From Pseudomonas fluorescens (GTDB lineage: Bacteria; Pseudomonadota; Gammaproteobacteria; Pseudomonadales; Pseudomonadaceae): a stretch of DNA of 64,000 nt. This document shows, one piece after another, positions 32,121-40,641 of the stretch. The translations under genes were made by a program, and so were the position numbers. The notes beneath the pieces are model-generated. The model was not told the DNA's origin and searched no databases. It saw only the letters and a program-made list of their open reading frames with translations. How positions within the stretch are numbered: position 1 is the first letter of the stretch; every line of letters begins with the position of its first letter. Location: the NCBI RefSeq assembly GCF_002022275.1, contig NZ_MSDF01000044.1, forward strand, positions 1-64,000, given 5' to 3'.

Positions 32121-32577
32121 GTTTGTGCGTCTTTCTGCGGGTTTGTGCAAGGTTATTCCTCCAGTGATCCAAACGCAATGGCGGGTTGCACTGGCGATGC
32201 GCTGGTGGTGAGCACCTACGAGGGGCGTTATCGGCTGGCCGCATTTGCACGGTTTGGGTGCCATCGGTGAGGCGGGCGTGCCCAAGGCGCTGGACGTGAG
32301 GATTGCGTTGTGTGGCTATGACGATATACGTGATGTGAGTCACGATATTTTGCTGCCGCGCAGCTTTCCCGAATGCGTTTACTCAGCAAAAAAAACGTAA
32401 AAAAGTAAAAAGAGTTGTCCACGAAAACCGTGGGTATCTCTGTGGATAACTTTGTCAGACCCCGGCGGGTATGGCGATTTCACCCAAGATCAATATTTGA
32501 TCAACTTTCGGCGCGGGCCAGTATGGGCAGGGTTTGCGCTTGACAGCCAAGCGCGAACCCGGTGCCGAAAAGTACTT
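32121..32577. other. Gene-free spacer
   Basis: No convincing gene was seen. The left part (32160-32370) is GC-rich with short open frames only. The right part is AT-rich (32380-32415, runs of A) and has one perfect DnaA-box sequence, TGTGGATAA (32441-32449, reverse of TTATCCACA), and a hairpin-like GGGCAGGGTTTGCGCTTGAC. It may contain the DeoR promoter. Confidence 0.5.
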
Positions 32578-33504
32578 TTATGAGTCGCCGTTGTGGCCTG
32601 TGGAGTGGGTAACAACTTGTGCAGGCATCTTCGCGCGCATCAGGTTTTCCAGCGCCTGACCATAACTGCGGCCGGCCAGGCTCATGCTGTTGTTGTGGGT
32701 GGCGCCGGGCACCAGTAACAGCCGCTTGGGTTCCTGGGCCGCTTCAAACAATTGCTGGCTGAAGCGCGGCGGCACGTACTGGTCAGCCAGGCCGTGGACC
32801 ACCAGCAGCGGCATGTGCACGTCAGCGATCTTGTCGATGGAATCGAATTTTTGCGAGAGTAACCAGCGCACCGGCAACGAGGTATTGGCGACGGCAGTGG
32901 CAACATCCGCCAGCGAGGTAAACGTGGACTCGATCACCAGCCCGCGCACGGGAACCGGCGTTTGTCGGCTGAGCTGCGCCGCCAGGTCGATCGCCACCGC
33001 GCCACCCAGCGAGTGCCCATAGATCAGGCGTTTGGCGGGGTCGGGTTGCAATACCTGAAAGCGTTCCCAGGCAATGCGTGCGTCTTCATACACGCTGGTT
33101 TCAGAGGGTAAATCCCCGTGGCTCTGGCCAAAACCCCGGTAGTCGATGGCCAGCACCGAGTAGCCCAATGCGTGCAGTTGCTCGATGCGGAAAAACTGCC
33201 CGGTCAGGTTCCAGCGCACGCCATGCAGGTAGAGGATGGCCGGTGCGTCTTTCTTGTCTGCCGGGTACCACCAGCCGTGAATGTTCTGGCCGGATTTGAA
33301 ACTGGCAGGTTTGAGGTCGAATTCCTGCACCGCCTTCGGCAAGCCGTTGTACCAGCTGGCAGTGCCCGGCTCGATGCGAAACACCAGCTCGCGCTCCTTG
33401 TGTTGCAGCACGGCGCAGCCTACCGGCAGGCCGACAATCAGGATGGCCATGCACAGCAGGGGGAACCAGCGCAGGCCCAGGCGAGACAGAAAACGAGACG
33501 GCAT
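32578..33504 (-). CDS. Membrane-anchored alpha/beta hydrolase (serine aminopeptidase type)
   Basis: From ATG 33504 the product has 308 residues. A hydrophobic N-terminus (FPLLCMAILIVGLPVGCAVL) ends in a lipobox-like LPVGC, so it is likely an anchored periplasmic protein. The catalytic triad is visible: LYLHGVRWNLTGQ (oxyanion), the nucleophile elbow YGHSLGGAVAIDLA, LVVHGLADQYVPP (Asp) and PGATHNNS (His). It resembles the Bem46/abhydrolase group. The substrate is unknown. Confidence 0.85.
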   Translation of the reverse strand: MPSRFLSRLGLRWFPLLCMAILIVGLPVGCAVLQHKERELVFRIEPGTASWYNGLPKAVQEFDLKPASFKSGQNIHGWWYPADKKDAPAILYLHGVRWNLTGQFFRIEQLHALGYSVLAIDYRGFGQSHGDLPSETSVYEDARIAWERFQVLQPDPAKRLIYGHSLGGAVAIDLAAQLSRQTPVPVRGLVIESTFTSLADVATAVANTSLPVRWLLSQKFDSIDKIADVHMPLLVVHGLADQYVPPRFSQQLFEAAQEPKRLLLVPGATHNNSMSLAGRSYGQALENLMRAKMPAQVVTHSTGHNGDS

Positions 33505-33720
33505 AAAGGTTCCAGTGCAAAGGCGAAGCACGGGTTTTACCAGATGGCTTACGGGGGCAGGAATTAATTCGACAGCCGTCGCTGCGTATTGCTTGCAAAG
33601 TATTACAGCGCAGCCAGCGGTTCTGCGTCAGTCATCACTTGAACCCGGTTGCGCCCTCGTGGCTTGACGCTGGGCTGGCCCTCGCGACATGCTCCAGCTC
33701 CTTTGAGCAAAGGCCTGACC

Positions 33721-34308
33721 ATGGACAACAGCCCCGTTCGCATCACCGCCGAAGAGACCCTGTCGGAAAACTGGTACCTCCTGAAAAAATACAGCTTTGA
33801 CCTGCGCCGCCAGGATGGCAGTTGGCAAGCCCAGACCCGTGAGGTGTACGACCGGGGTAACGGTGCAACCATCCTGTTGTACAACCGCGCGCAACGCTCG
33901 GTGTTGCTGATCCGCCAGTTCCGCATGCCCACGTTCGTCAATGACTACCACGGCTATCTGATCGAAGCTGCCGCCGGGCTGCTGGACAATGCCAGCCCCG
34001 AAGAGCGTATCCGTCTGGAAGCCGAAGAAGAGACCGGCTACCGCGTCGGCCATGTGGAAAAAATCTACGCAGCGTTCATGAGCCCGGGCTCGGTGACCGA
34101 GCGCATCCATTTTTTCATCGGCGAGTACCAGCCGGCGGATCAAGTGGGTGCCGGTGGTGGCCTTGAGGAGGAGGGCGAGGATATCGAAGTATTGGAGCTG
34201 GGCTTTGAACAGGCGCTGGCGATGGTGCAGAGCGGTGAGATTGTCGACGGCAAGACCATCATGCTGTTGCAGCACCTTGAGCTGCGCATGTTGAAAGAAG
34301 GGTGGTGA
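33721..34308 (+). CDS. nudK: GDP-mannose pyrophosphatase NudK
   Basis: From ATG 33721 the product has 195 residues, the size of NudK (E. coli 191). It shows REVYDRGNGATILLYNRAQR, LIRQFRMPTFVN, and a Nudix box running from GLLDNASPEERIRLEAEEET to GY, followed by MSPGSVTERIHFFIGEY, a segment specific to the NudK/ADP-ribose group. It hydrolyses GDP-mannose to GMP and mannose-1-phosphate. Three bases separate it from the hydrolase gene that follows. Confidence 0.85.
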   Translation: MDNSPVRITAEETLSENWYLLKKYSFDLRRQDGSWQAQTREVYDRGNGATILLYNRAQRSVLLIRQFRMPTFVNDYHGYLIEAAAGLLDNASPEERIRLEAEEETGYRVGHVEKIYAAFMSPGSVTERIHFFIGEYQPADQVGAGGGLEEEGEDIEVLELGFEQALAMVQSGEIVDGKTIMLLQHLELRMLKEGW

Positions 34309-34311
34309 TCC

Positions 34312-35517
34312 GTGAAGCGTGAGTGGGTGTTGCTGTGGGCATTGATAGCGAGCAGTAGCAGCGCTGCCGACGGGTTTTACCGCTGGACCGACCCGGTGCC
34401 CGCGGACCCCGGGCGGTTGTTGCGCAGCGAGGCGTTGACGCCACAGCAAAGCCTGGCTGGCGCCGCGCTGAACCTGCGGATTCTCTACACCTCTATCGAT
34501 GGGCTCGACAACCACACGCCGATCACGGTATCCGGCGCGCTGTTTGTGCCGAAGGGCACGCCACCCGCAGGCGGTTGGCCACTGATGGCCTGGGCCCATG
34601 GCACGGTCGGCAGTGCTGACCGTTGCGCGCCTTCATTGAATGAGCGCAGCCCGCGTGACACGCGCTACCTCAATTATTGGCTCGAGCAGGGTTATGCGAT
34701 TGTCGCCACTGACTATCAGGGGCTGGGCACGCCGGGCTTGCACCCATACGGGCTCACTCGCCCGCTGGCCTATGGCGTGCTGGACAGCGTCCGTGCCGTG
34801 AGCGGTGCGCCATTCAAGCTATCGAAACGGGTGGTGGTGTTTGGCCAGTCCCAGGGCGGTCGGGCGGCGTTTGCCACGGCAGTGACGGCCAAGGCCTATG
34901 CGCCGGACGTCGACCTGGTCGGTGTGGTGGCCACGGGCACGCCCTATGCTTCAGCCCATGGCCCCGGCAAAAGCGCGGAACTGAACAACGCCCGGCGTTC
35001 GGTGGTGCCAACGTTTGCTTATAACGTGCTGCGCTTGAGCACAGCGACGCTGCTCGACCCTTCATTTGTACCTGCCGATTATCTGGCCGAGCAGGCATTG
35101 CCGGCGTTCAAGGTCAGCCAGGAAGACTGCCTGCATGCGATTGAGCAGCGGGTGGTGGCTGACGGCTTGACGTTCAACAACAGTTTCAAGCGTTCGCCTG
35201 AAGCAGCGCTGGAACGGGTTAACCGTGAGTCGGCTTACCCCACGCTGAAAACCGATGTGCCGGTGTTTTTGGGTACGGGTGGCAAGGACCTTGATGTGTT
35301 CGTGCCGGGGCAAAAAGCGTTGGTCAGGGATGCCTGCAAGGCGGGGGACCGGATTGAATGGCATTTCTACCCGCAGTTGGACCATTCCGGCACAGTGAAT
35401 GGCTCGCTGGGAGATTCCACCGGATTTGTTCGTCGGGCATTTGGAGGGGAGGCGATTGCAGGTAATTGTGAGGGAGGAGCCCAGGTCAACCCTGCGTCTT
35501 TTAAGTCGACAAATTGA
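34312..35517 (+). CDS. Exported alpha/beta hydrolase (secretory lipase-like)
   Basis: The 401-residue protein starts at GTG 34312, with the ribosome site inside the end of nudK. A signal peptide is clear (VLLWALIASSSSAADG). The hydrolase core has MAWAHGTVGSADRCAPS, VATDYQGLGTPG, nucleophile elbow VVFGQSQGGRAAFATA, and the late Asp and His (GTGGKDLDVFVPG; YPQLDHSGTVNG). The arrangement fits the secretory lipase/prolyl-peptidase-like group. Its substrate may be an ester or peptide; none is indicated by neighbours. Confidence 0.83.
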   Translation: MKREWVLLWALIASSSSAADGFYRWTDPVPADPGRLLRSEALTPQQSLAGAALNLRILYTSIDGLDNHTPITVSGALFVPKGTPPAGGWPLMAWAHGTVGSADRCAPSLNERSPRDTRYLNYWLEQGYAIVATDYQGLGTPGLHPYGLTRPLAYGVLDSVRAVSGAPFKLSKRVVVFGQSQGGRAAFATAVTAKAYAPDVDLVGVVATGTPYASAHGPGKSAELNNARRSVVPTFAYNVLRLSTATLLDPSFVPADYLAEQALPAFKVSQEDCLHAIEQRVVADGLTFNNSFKRSPEAALERVNRESAYPTLKTDVPVFLGTGGKDLDVFVPGQKALVRDACKAGDRIEWHFYPQLDHSGTVNGSLGDSTGFVRRAFGGEAIAGNCEGGAQVNPASFKSTN

Positions 35518-35639
35518 CGTCAAAACGCCACTAATGGCCCTGTGATAATTAATCAACTGCCCAAGATTTAATCTCGCTACAATCGCCCGCTTTGCCACCT
35601 GGCACGGGCGTCTCAAGCCCGTCAGTTTCGAGAAATTCC

Positions 35640-37736
35640 ATGCTGATCGGTAGTTATTCCCCCTCCCTGGTCGTGATTTCGCTCTTCGTCGCGATCCTGG
35701 CTTCCTATACCGCGCTGGACTTGGCCGGCCGTATTGCGACAACCAAGGGCCGCGCCGTGTACGGGTGGATAAGCGGCGGTGCGTTGGCCATGGGGGTCGG
35801 TGTGTGGTCCATGCACTTTATCGGCATGTTGGCCTTGCGCCTGCCGTTTGCCCTCGGGTTTGACCTAGGCATTACCGCGCTGTCGTTGCTGATCGCAGTG
35901 TTGTCGTGCGGCTTTGCGTTGTGGCTGGTCAGCCAGCCGCGCCTGCCTGCGTGGCAACTGGGGTTCGGCGCGCTGATCATGGGGGCGGGCATCAGCAGCA
36001 TGCACTACACCGGCATGGCCGCGATGCGCATGACCCCAGGCATCGACTACGACCCCACGTTGTTTGGCGCCTCATTGCTGATCGCGGTGGTGGCCTCCGG
36101 CGCTGCGCTATGGATCGCCTTCAACCTGCGCCGCAACACTCCCTACGTGCGCCTTGCGCGGGGCGGGGCGGCGGTGGTGATGGGCATCGCTATCGTCGGC
36201 ATGCACTACACGGGAATGGCGGCGGCGCAGTTTGCCGATGACAGTTTTTGCGGTGCGGCGCTGACCGGCTTGAGCGGAAAAGGCCTGGATAATCTGGTGC
36301 TGGTGACCTCGCTCGCCGTGCTGGTCATCGCACTGTTGACCTCATTACTCGACGCCCGCCTCGAAGCGCGCACGGCGGTGCTGGCGGACTCATTGACCCT
36401 GGCCAATCAGGAGCTGACCCATCTGGCCCTGCATGACATGCTCACCGGCTTGCCCAATCGCACCTTGCTTGCCGACCGTATTCAACAGGCCATACAGGCC
36501 GTGAAGGAGCAAGGCGGCTGCTTTGCCCTGATGTTTATCGACCTGGACGGTTTTAAACCGGTCAACGACGCGTTTGGCCATCATATGGGCGACCAGTTGC
36601 TGCGCGAAGTCGGCCTGCGGCTGCGCGAAGACCTGCGCAGTCACGACACCCTGGCGCGTATCGGCGGGGACGAGTTTGTGCTGCTGGTGCAATTGACCCA
36701 GCCGGACGATGCCATGGGCCTGGCTGAACGTCAGGTTGGGTTGATCAACCGTGCGTTCAAGGTCGCCGAGCATGAGCTGAAAATCTCCGCCAGCATTGGC
36801 ATCGCGATGTTCCCGGGCAACGGCAATAACCCTCAGGAACTGTTGATGAATGCCGACGCGGCGATGTACCACGCCAAGGGCATGGGCAAAAACGGTTACA
36901 GCTTCTTTGATGTGTCGATGAATACCAACGCGCGCAAACAGCTGCAGTTGCTGCAGGATTTGCGCAACGCTGTGGAACAGGGGCAGTTCCGGCTGTACTA
37001 CCAGCCCAAGTTTGATGCCGCCAGTGGCATTGCGGTCGGCGCCGAGGCCTTGCTGCGCTGGGAGCACCCGCTGCAGGGCCTGCTATTACCGGCGACCTTT
37101 ATCGAACTCGCCGAGAAAACCGGCTTGATCATTCCGATCGGCGAGTGGGTGCTTAACGAAGCCTGCCGCCAAATGGCACTGTGGTATGCCGAGGGCTATG
37201 AAGACTGGCGCATCGCGGTGAATTTGTCGGCGCTGCAGTTCTGTCATGCCGGGCTGGTCAACAGCGTGGCTGCCGCGCTGGAGCGTCATCGGTTGCCCGC
37301 CAACAGCCTGACCCTTGAAATCACTGAAACCACTGCGATGAGCGATGCCGATGCGAGCATGACGGTGTTGCAGCAGCTCTCGGACATGGGCGTGGATTTG
37401 TCGATTGATGACTTCGGCACTGGCTATTCAAGCCTGATGTACCTCAAACGCTTGCCCGCCAACGAGCTGAAGATCGACCGCGGGTTCGTCCGCGACCTGG
37501 AGCACGACAGCGACGATGCTGCCATCGTCTCGGCGATTGTCGCCCTCGGCCAGGCCCTGGGGCTGCGGATCGTCGCTGAAGGTGTGGAAACCGACGTGCA
37601 ACAGAGTTTCCTCACTCGCCTGGGCTGCAACTCCCTGCAGGGTTACTTGTTGGGCCACCCGTTGCCGGCCGATGGATTCATGGCCGATATCAGGCGTGCC
37701 GAAGTGTCCGCGACCGCTGACAAAAGCCGGGCGTGA
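35640..37736 (+). CDS. MHYT-GGDEF-EAL membrane sensor for c-di-GMP turnover
   Basis: From ATG 35640 the product has 698 residues. An N-terminal MHYT sensor of seven helices carries the repeated MHFIGM, MHYTGM and MHYTGM motifs (about residues 50-200), thought to bind copper and sense O2, CO or NO. The GGDEF domain (about 270-430) has the intact signature IGGDEFVLL. The EAL domain (about 450-690) has GAEALLRW and DDFGTGYSSL. Both enzymatic motifs are intact, so it could make or degrade c-di-GMP; which prevails is unknown. It is preceded by an AT-rich leader. Confidence 0.92.
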   Translation: MLIGSYSPSLVVISLFVAILASYTALDLAGRIATTKGRAVYGWISGGALAMGVGVWSMHFIGMLALRLPFALGFDLGITALSLLIAVLSCGFALWLVSQPRLPAWQLGFGALIMGAGISSMHYTGMAAMRMTPGIDYDPTLFGASLLIAVVASGAALWIAFNLRRNTPYVRLARGGAAVVMGIAIVGMHYTGMAAAQFADDSFCGAALTGLSGKGLDNLVLVTSLAVLVIALLTSLLDARLEARTAVLADSLTLANQELTHLALHDMLTGLPNRTLLADRIQQAIQAVKEQGGCFALMFIDLDGFKPVNDAFGHHMGDQLLREVGLRLREDLRSHDTLARIGGDEFVLLVQLTQPDDAMGLAERQVGLINRAFKVAEHELKISASIGIAMFPGNGNNPQELLMNADAAMYHAKGMGKNGYSFFDVSMNTNARKQLQLLQDLRNAVEQGQFRLYYQPKFDAASGIAVGAEALLRWEHPLQGLLLPATFIELAEKTGLIIPIGEWVLNEACRQMALWYAEGYEDWRIAVNLSALQFCHAGLVNSVAAALERHRLPANSLTLEITETTAMSDADASMTVLQQLSDMGVDLSIDDFGTGYSSLMYLKRLPANELKIDRGFVRDLEHDSDDAAIVSAIVALGQALGLRIVAEGVETDVQQSFLTRLGCNSLQGYLLGHPLPADGFMADIRRAEVSATADKSRA

Positions 37737-37790
37737 CGGGTATTCTTGGATCCAACCCTAAATTCAAGGTTGGATCAGGAGACCGTACGC

Positions 37791-38537
37791 ATGGACAAAG
37801 TCGTCATCATCACTGGGGGCAGCCGCGGGATTGGCGCCGAGACGGCATTGCTGGCTGCACGCCAGGGCTATCGCATTTGCATCAACTATCAGTCCGACGA
37901 AGCGGCCGCGCATCGCGTTCTGGAGCAGGTTCGCGGCCTGGGGGCGCAGGCGATCGCCGTCCGGGCTGATGTCAGCATTGAAGATGAAGTGGTCGCACTG
38001 TTCAGCCGCGTTGACGCAGAGCTGGGCCGCGTCACTGCGCTGGTCAACAACGCGGGTACCGTGGGGCATAAGTCACGGGTGGACGAGATGTCCGAGTTCC
38101 GCATCCTGAAGATCCTGAAAACCAACGTGCTCGGCCCGATCCTGTGTGCCAAGCATGCAGTGCTGCGCATGTCGCCCAAGCATGGCGGGCAGGGCGGCAG
38201 CATCGTCAACGTGTCGTCGGTGGCGGCGCGTCTCGGCTCGCCGGGCGAGTACGTTGATTACGCGGCCTCCAAGGGCGCGCTGGATACCTTCACCATTGGC
38301 TTGTCCAAAGAGGTCGCGGGCGAGGGCATTCGCGTGAATGCGGTGCGCCCGGGGTACATCTTTACCGACTTCCATGCCCTGAGCGGCGATCCGGACCGGG
38401 TCAGCAAGCTCGAATCCGGAATCCCCATGGCGCGCGGCGGGCGCCCGGATGAAGTGGCCGAGGCGATTATCTGGTTGCTGTCGGACAAGGCGTCCTACAC
38501 CACGGGTACCTTCCTCGATCTGGGCGGTGGCCGCTGA
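37791..38537 (+). CDS. Short-chain dehydrogenase/reductase
   Basis: From ATG 37791, preceded by AGGAGA, the product has 248 residues. It has VIITGGSRGIGAETALLAAR (NAD(P) site), ALVNNAG, catalytic Ser in IVNVSSVAARLG, the Y-x3-K pair in YVDYAASKGALDTFTI, and FLDLGGGR at the end, as in glucose 1-dehydrogenase-like SDRs. It stands alone on this strand and converges with the unknown gene at 38550. The substrate is unknown. Confidence 0.88.
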   Translation: MDKVVIITGGSRGIGAETALLAARQGYRICINYQSDEAAAHRVLEQVRGLGAQAIAVRADVSIEDEVVALFSRVDAELGRVTALVNNAGTVGHKSRVDEMSEFRILKILKTNVLGPILCAKHAVLRMSPKHGGQGGSIVNVSSVAARLGSPGEYVDYAASKGALDTFTIGLSKEVAGEGIRVNAVRPGYIFTDFHALSGDPDRVSKLESGIPMARGGRPDEVAEAIIWLLSDKASYTTGTFLDLGGGR

Positions 38538-38549
38538 GGCGCCGAACGA

Positions 38550-39014
38550 TCAGGTCGGCAGATAGCGCAAGACCTTGTAGCCCTTGCGCGAAAATTCCTT
38601 GAGCAGGCTGGCTTCCGAGTTATCAACCGTGCCATAGCCGTCGTTGTAGAAACCATCGATATGGCCATTGCGGCTATGGCTTTCTCTCAGGCTCCGATCG
38701 TCTACGTTGTCGATAAACCGCAGCACCTTGTCCAAATGGTAGGCCGCGTCGGCCCGGGCTTTCGGGTCCGGGGTGGCCTCCGTCCAGTCACCGACCTGCA
38801 GCTTGAGTTCGTCACCTACTTCATAGTAATCGCGGCCTTCCAGAAAGCGTCTTGTGACGGCGCTCTGCTGGATGATTCTGTCGGCCGGGCGTTGATCAAT
38901 CGGAGAGCGGCCAGTCGGCCCGGTCATCTCGCGCACTTGGCGCTGCTCGGCCGTGCGCATGTAGTGAGGTGGGATGGGCAGCCTCAGGAGGCTGGAAGTG
39001 ACAGATGTACACAT
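38550..39014 (-). CDS. Hypothetical protein
   Basis: The 154-residue product is not assigned. The N-terminal 60 residues are polar and low in structure (MTGPTGRSPIDQRPADRIIQ). The C-terminal 90 residues look compact: AAYHLDKVLRFIDNVDDRSL and NGHIDGFYNDGYGTVDNSEA, where Asp/Asn/Gly-rich loops suggest calcium-binding-like turns, then LLKEFSRKGYKVLRYLPT. A disordered N-terminus with a small C-terminal domain is seen in secreted effectors, but nothing here proves export. ATG 39014 follows a weak ribosome site. Confidence 0.6.
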   Translation of the reverse strand: MCTSVTSSLLRLPIPPHYMRTAEQRQVREMTGPTGRSPIDQRPADRIIQQSAVTRRFLEGRDYYEVGDELKLQVGDWTEATPDPKARADAAYHLDKVLRFIDNVDDRSLRESHSRNGHIDGFYNDGYGTVDNSEASLLKEFSRKGYKVLRYLPT

Positions 39015-39075
39015 GGGGGAACCTGCAGGTTATTGAATGTGGGGTGGGTGGTTAGCCCCCACGCCGAGTTCCGGA

Positions 39076-40485
39076 TCAGAACGAGCGAACAATGCGCCCC
39101 AATGTTTCCATCGCCTTCTCCGAGGTTTCGGTCCACGGGCTGCCATAGTTCAAACGAATACAATTTCTGAAGCGTTGGGTCGCCGAAAAAATCGGCCCCG
39201 GCGCGATGCTGATGCCCTGTGCCAGGGCCATCTGGAACAGCTTCAGCGAGTCGGTCTGTTCCGGCAGTTCCAGCCACAGAAAATACCCGCCAGCGGGCTG
39301 GCTGACCCGCGTCTGTGTCGGGAAATAACGGGCGATGGCCGCCAGCATGGCGCTTTGCTGCTCCTCCAGTGCATAACGCAATTTGCGCAAGTGCCGGTCG
39401 TATCCGCCGTGTTGCAGATAGTCGGCAATGGCTGCCTGGGCCGGCATCGAGGGGCACAGCGAGGTCATCAATTTCAACCGTTCGACCTTCTGCGCGAAGC
39501 GCCCCGCCGCGACCCAGCCGACGCGGTAACCCGGCGCCAGGCTTTTGGCAAAAGAGCCGCAATGCATGACCAGCCCTTCAGTGTCGAATGCCTTTGCCGG
39601 CTTGGGCGCTTGTTGCCCGTAATACAGTTCTGCGTAAACGTCGTCTTCGATCAATGGCACCTGATGGCTGCGCAGCAGTTCTACCAAAGCCTGTTTCTTT
39701 GCCTCCGGCAGCGTCGCTCCCATGGGGTTCTGGAAGCTGGTCATGGTCCAGCAGGCCTTTATCGGGTAGCGCTCAAGGCTTTGCGCCAAGGCGTTTAGGT
39801 CGATGCCATCGCGCGGGTGCACAGGGATTTCCACCGCCTTGAGCTTCAAGCGCTCCAGCACTTGCAGGCAGGCATAAAACGCCGGGGCTTCAATGGCGAC
39901 CAGGTCGCCCGGCTCGGTCACTGCTTGCAGGCACAGGTTCAGGGCCTCCAGCGCGCCGTTGGTGATCAGCAGCTCTTCCATGGGCAACATCAAGCCGCCG
40001 ACCATGTACCGCAAGGCGATTTGCCGGCGCAGTTGCGGGTTGCCCGGCGACATGTCGGTGACCACCAGGCGCGGATCCATCTCACGGCTGGCGCTGGCCA
40101 GCGAGCGGGCCAGGCGCGGCAACGGAAACAGCATCGGGCTGGGGAAGGCCGAGCCGAAAGGGACGGTGTTGGGGTCCTTGATTGAGTCGAGCACGGAAAA
40201 CACCAGCTCACTCACATCGACTTCGGTGGACTCATGCACCTGCTCGCTCACCACCGGCTCGGAAAACGGGCTGGGCGTGTGGGCGTTGACGAAGTAGCCG
40301 GAACGCGGGCGCGCGCGGATCAGGCCGCGACGCTCCAGCAGGTAATACGCCTGGAATACCGTGGACGGGCTGACGCCATACGTCTGGCTGGCATAGCGCA
40401 CCGACGGCACACGTTGCCCGGGACCCAGGACGCCGGAGCGGACCAGTTCTGCGATGTCATCGGCGAATTTTTCGTAGCGTTTCAT
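39076..40485 (-). CDS. MocR/PdxR-family regulator (GntR-aminotransferase fusion)
   Basis: From ATG 40485 the product has 469 residues. A GntR winged helix (about 1-70; GQRVPSVRYASQTYGVSPST; AYYLLERRGLIRARPRSGYF) is joined to a fold-type I aminotransferase domain (about 100-469) with the PLP-binding Lys in HCGSFAKSLAPGYRVGW and FQNPMGATLP, IEDDVYAELYY. Such proteins regulate vitamin B6 or amine genes, using PLP as a ligand. The upstream DNA contains a REPIN; the target is not evident. Confidence 0.9.
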   Translation of the reverse strand: MKRYEKFADDIAELVRSGVLGPGQRVPSVRYASQTYGVSPSTVFQAYYLLERRGLIRARPRSGYFVNAHTPSPFSEPVVSEQVHESTEVDVSELVFSVLDSIKDPNTVPFGSAFPSPMLFPLPRLARSLASASREMDPRLVVTDMSPGNPQLRRQIALRYMVGGLMLPMEELLITNGALEALNLCLQAVTEPGDLVAIEAPAFYACLQVLERLKLKAVEIPVHPRDGIDLNALAQSLERYPIKACWTMTSFQNPMGATLPEAKKQALVELLRSHQVPLIEDDVYAELYYGQQAPKPAKAFDTEGLVMHCGSFAKSLAPGYRVGWVAAGRFAQKVERLKLMTSLCPSMPAQAAIADYLQHGGYDRHLRKLRYALEEQQSAMLAAIARYFPTQTRVSQPAGGYFLWLELPEQTDSLKLFQMALAQGISIAPGPIFSATQRFRNCIRLNYGSPWTETSEKAMETLGRIVRSF

Positions 40486-40526
40486 GGTGGCCTGATTAAC
40501 GTTCTTGATAGGTACGCAGGGCAAAA

Positions 40527-40617
40527 TGTGGGAGCTGGCTTGCCTGCGATGGCGGAGTGTCAGCTTCCAGATGTATCAGCAGGCTCACCGCTATCGCAGG
40601 CAAGCCAGCTCCCACAC
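40527..40617. repeat. REPIN (complete inverted pair)
   Basis: TGTGGGAGCTGGCTTGCCTG at 40527 and its reverse complement ending at 40617 form a long hairpin between ccoG (on the left) and the MocR gene (on the right). Confidence 0.88.
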
Positions 40618-40641
40618 TTGATCTCTTTTGTGAGTGAGGTC

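Noticed and set aside
32441..32449. Perfect DnaA box (TTATCCACA on the minus strand) in an AT-rich spacer
   Set aside because: Only one perfect box is present, with at best one poor neighbour (TTGTCCACG). There is no dnaA, dnaN or parAB context, so an origin is not supported.
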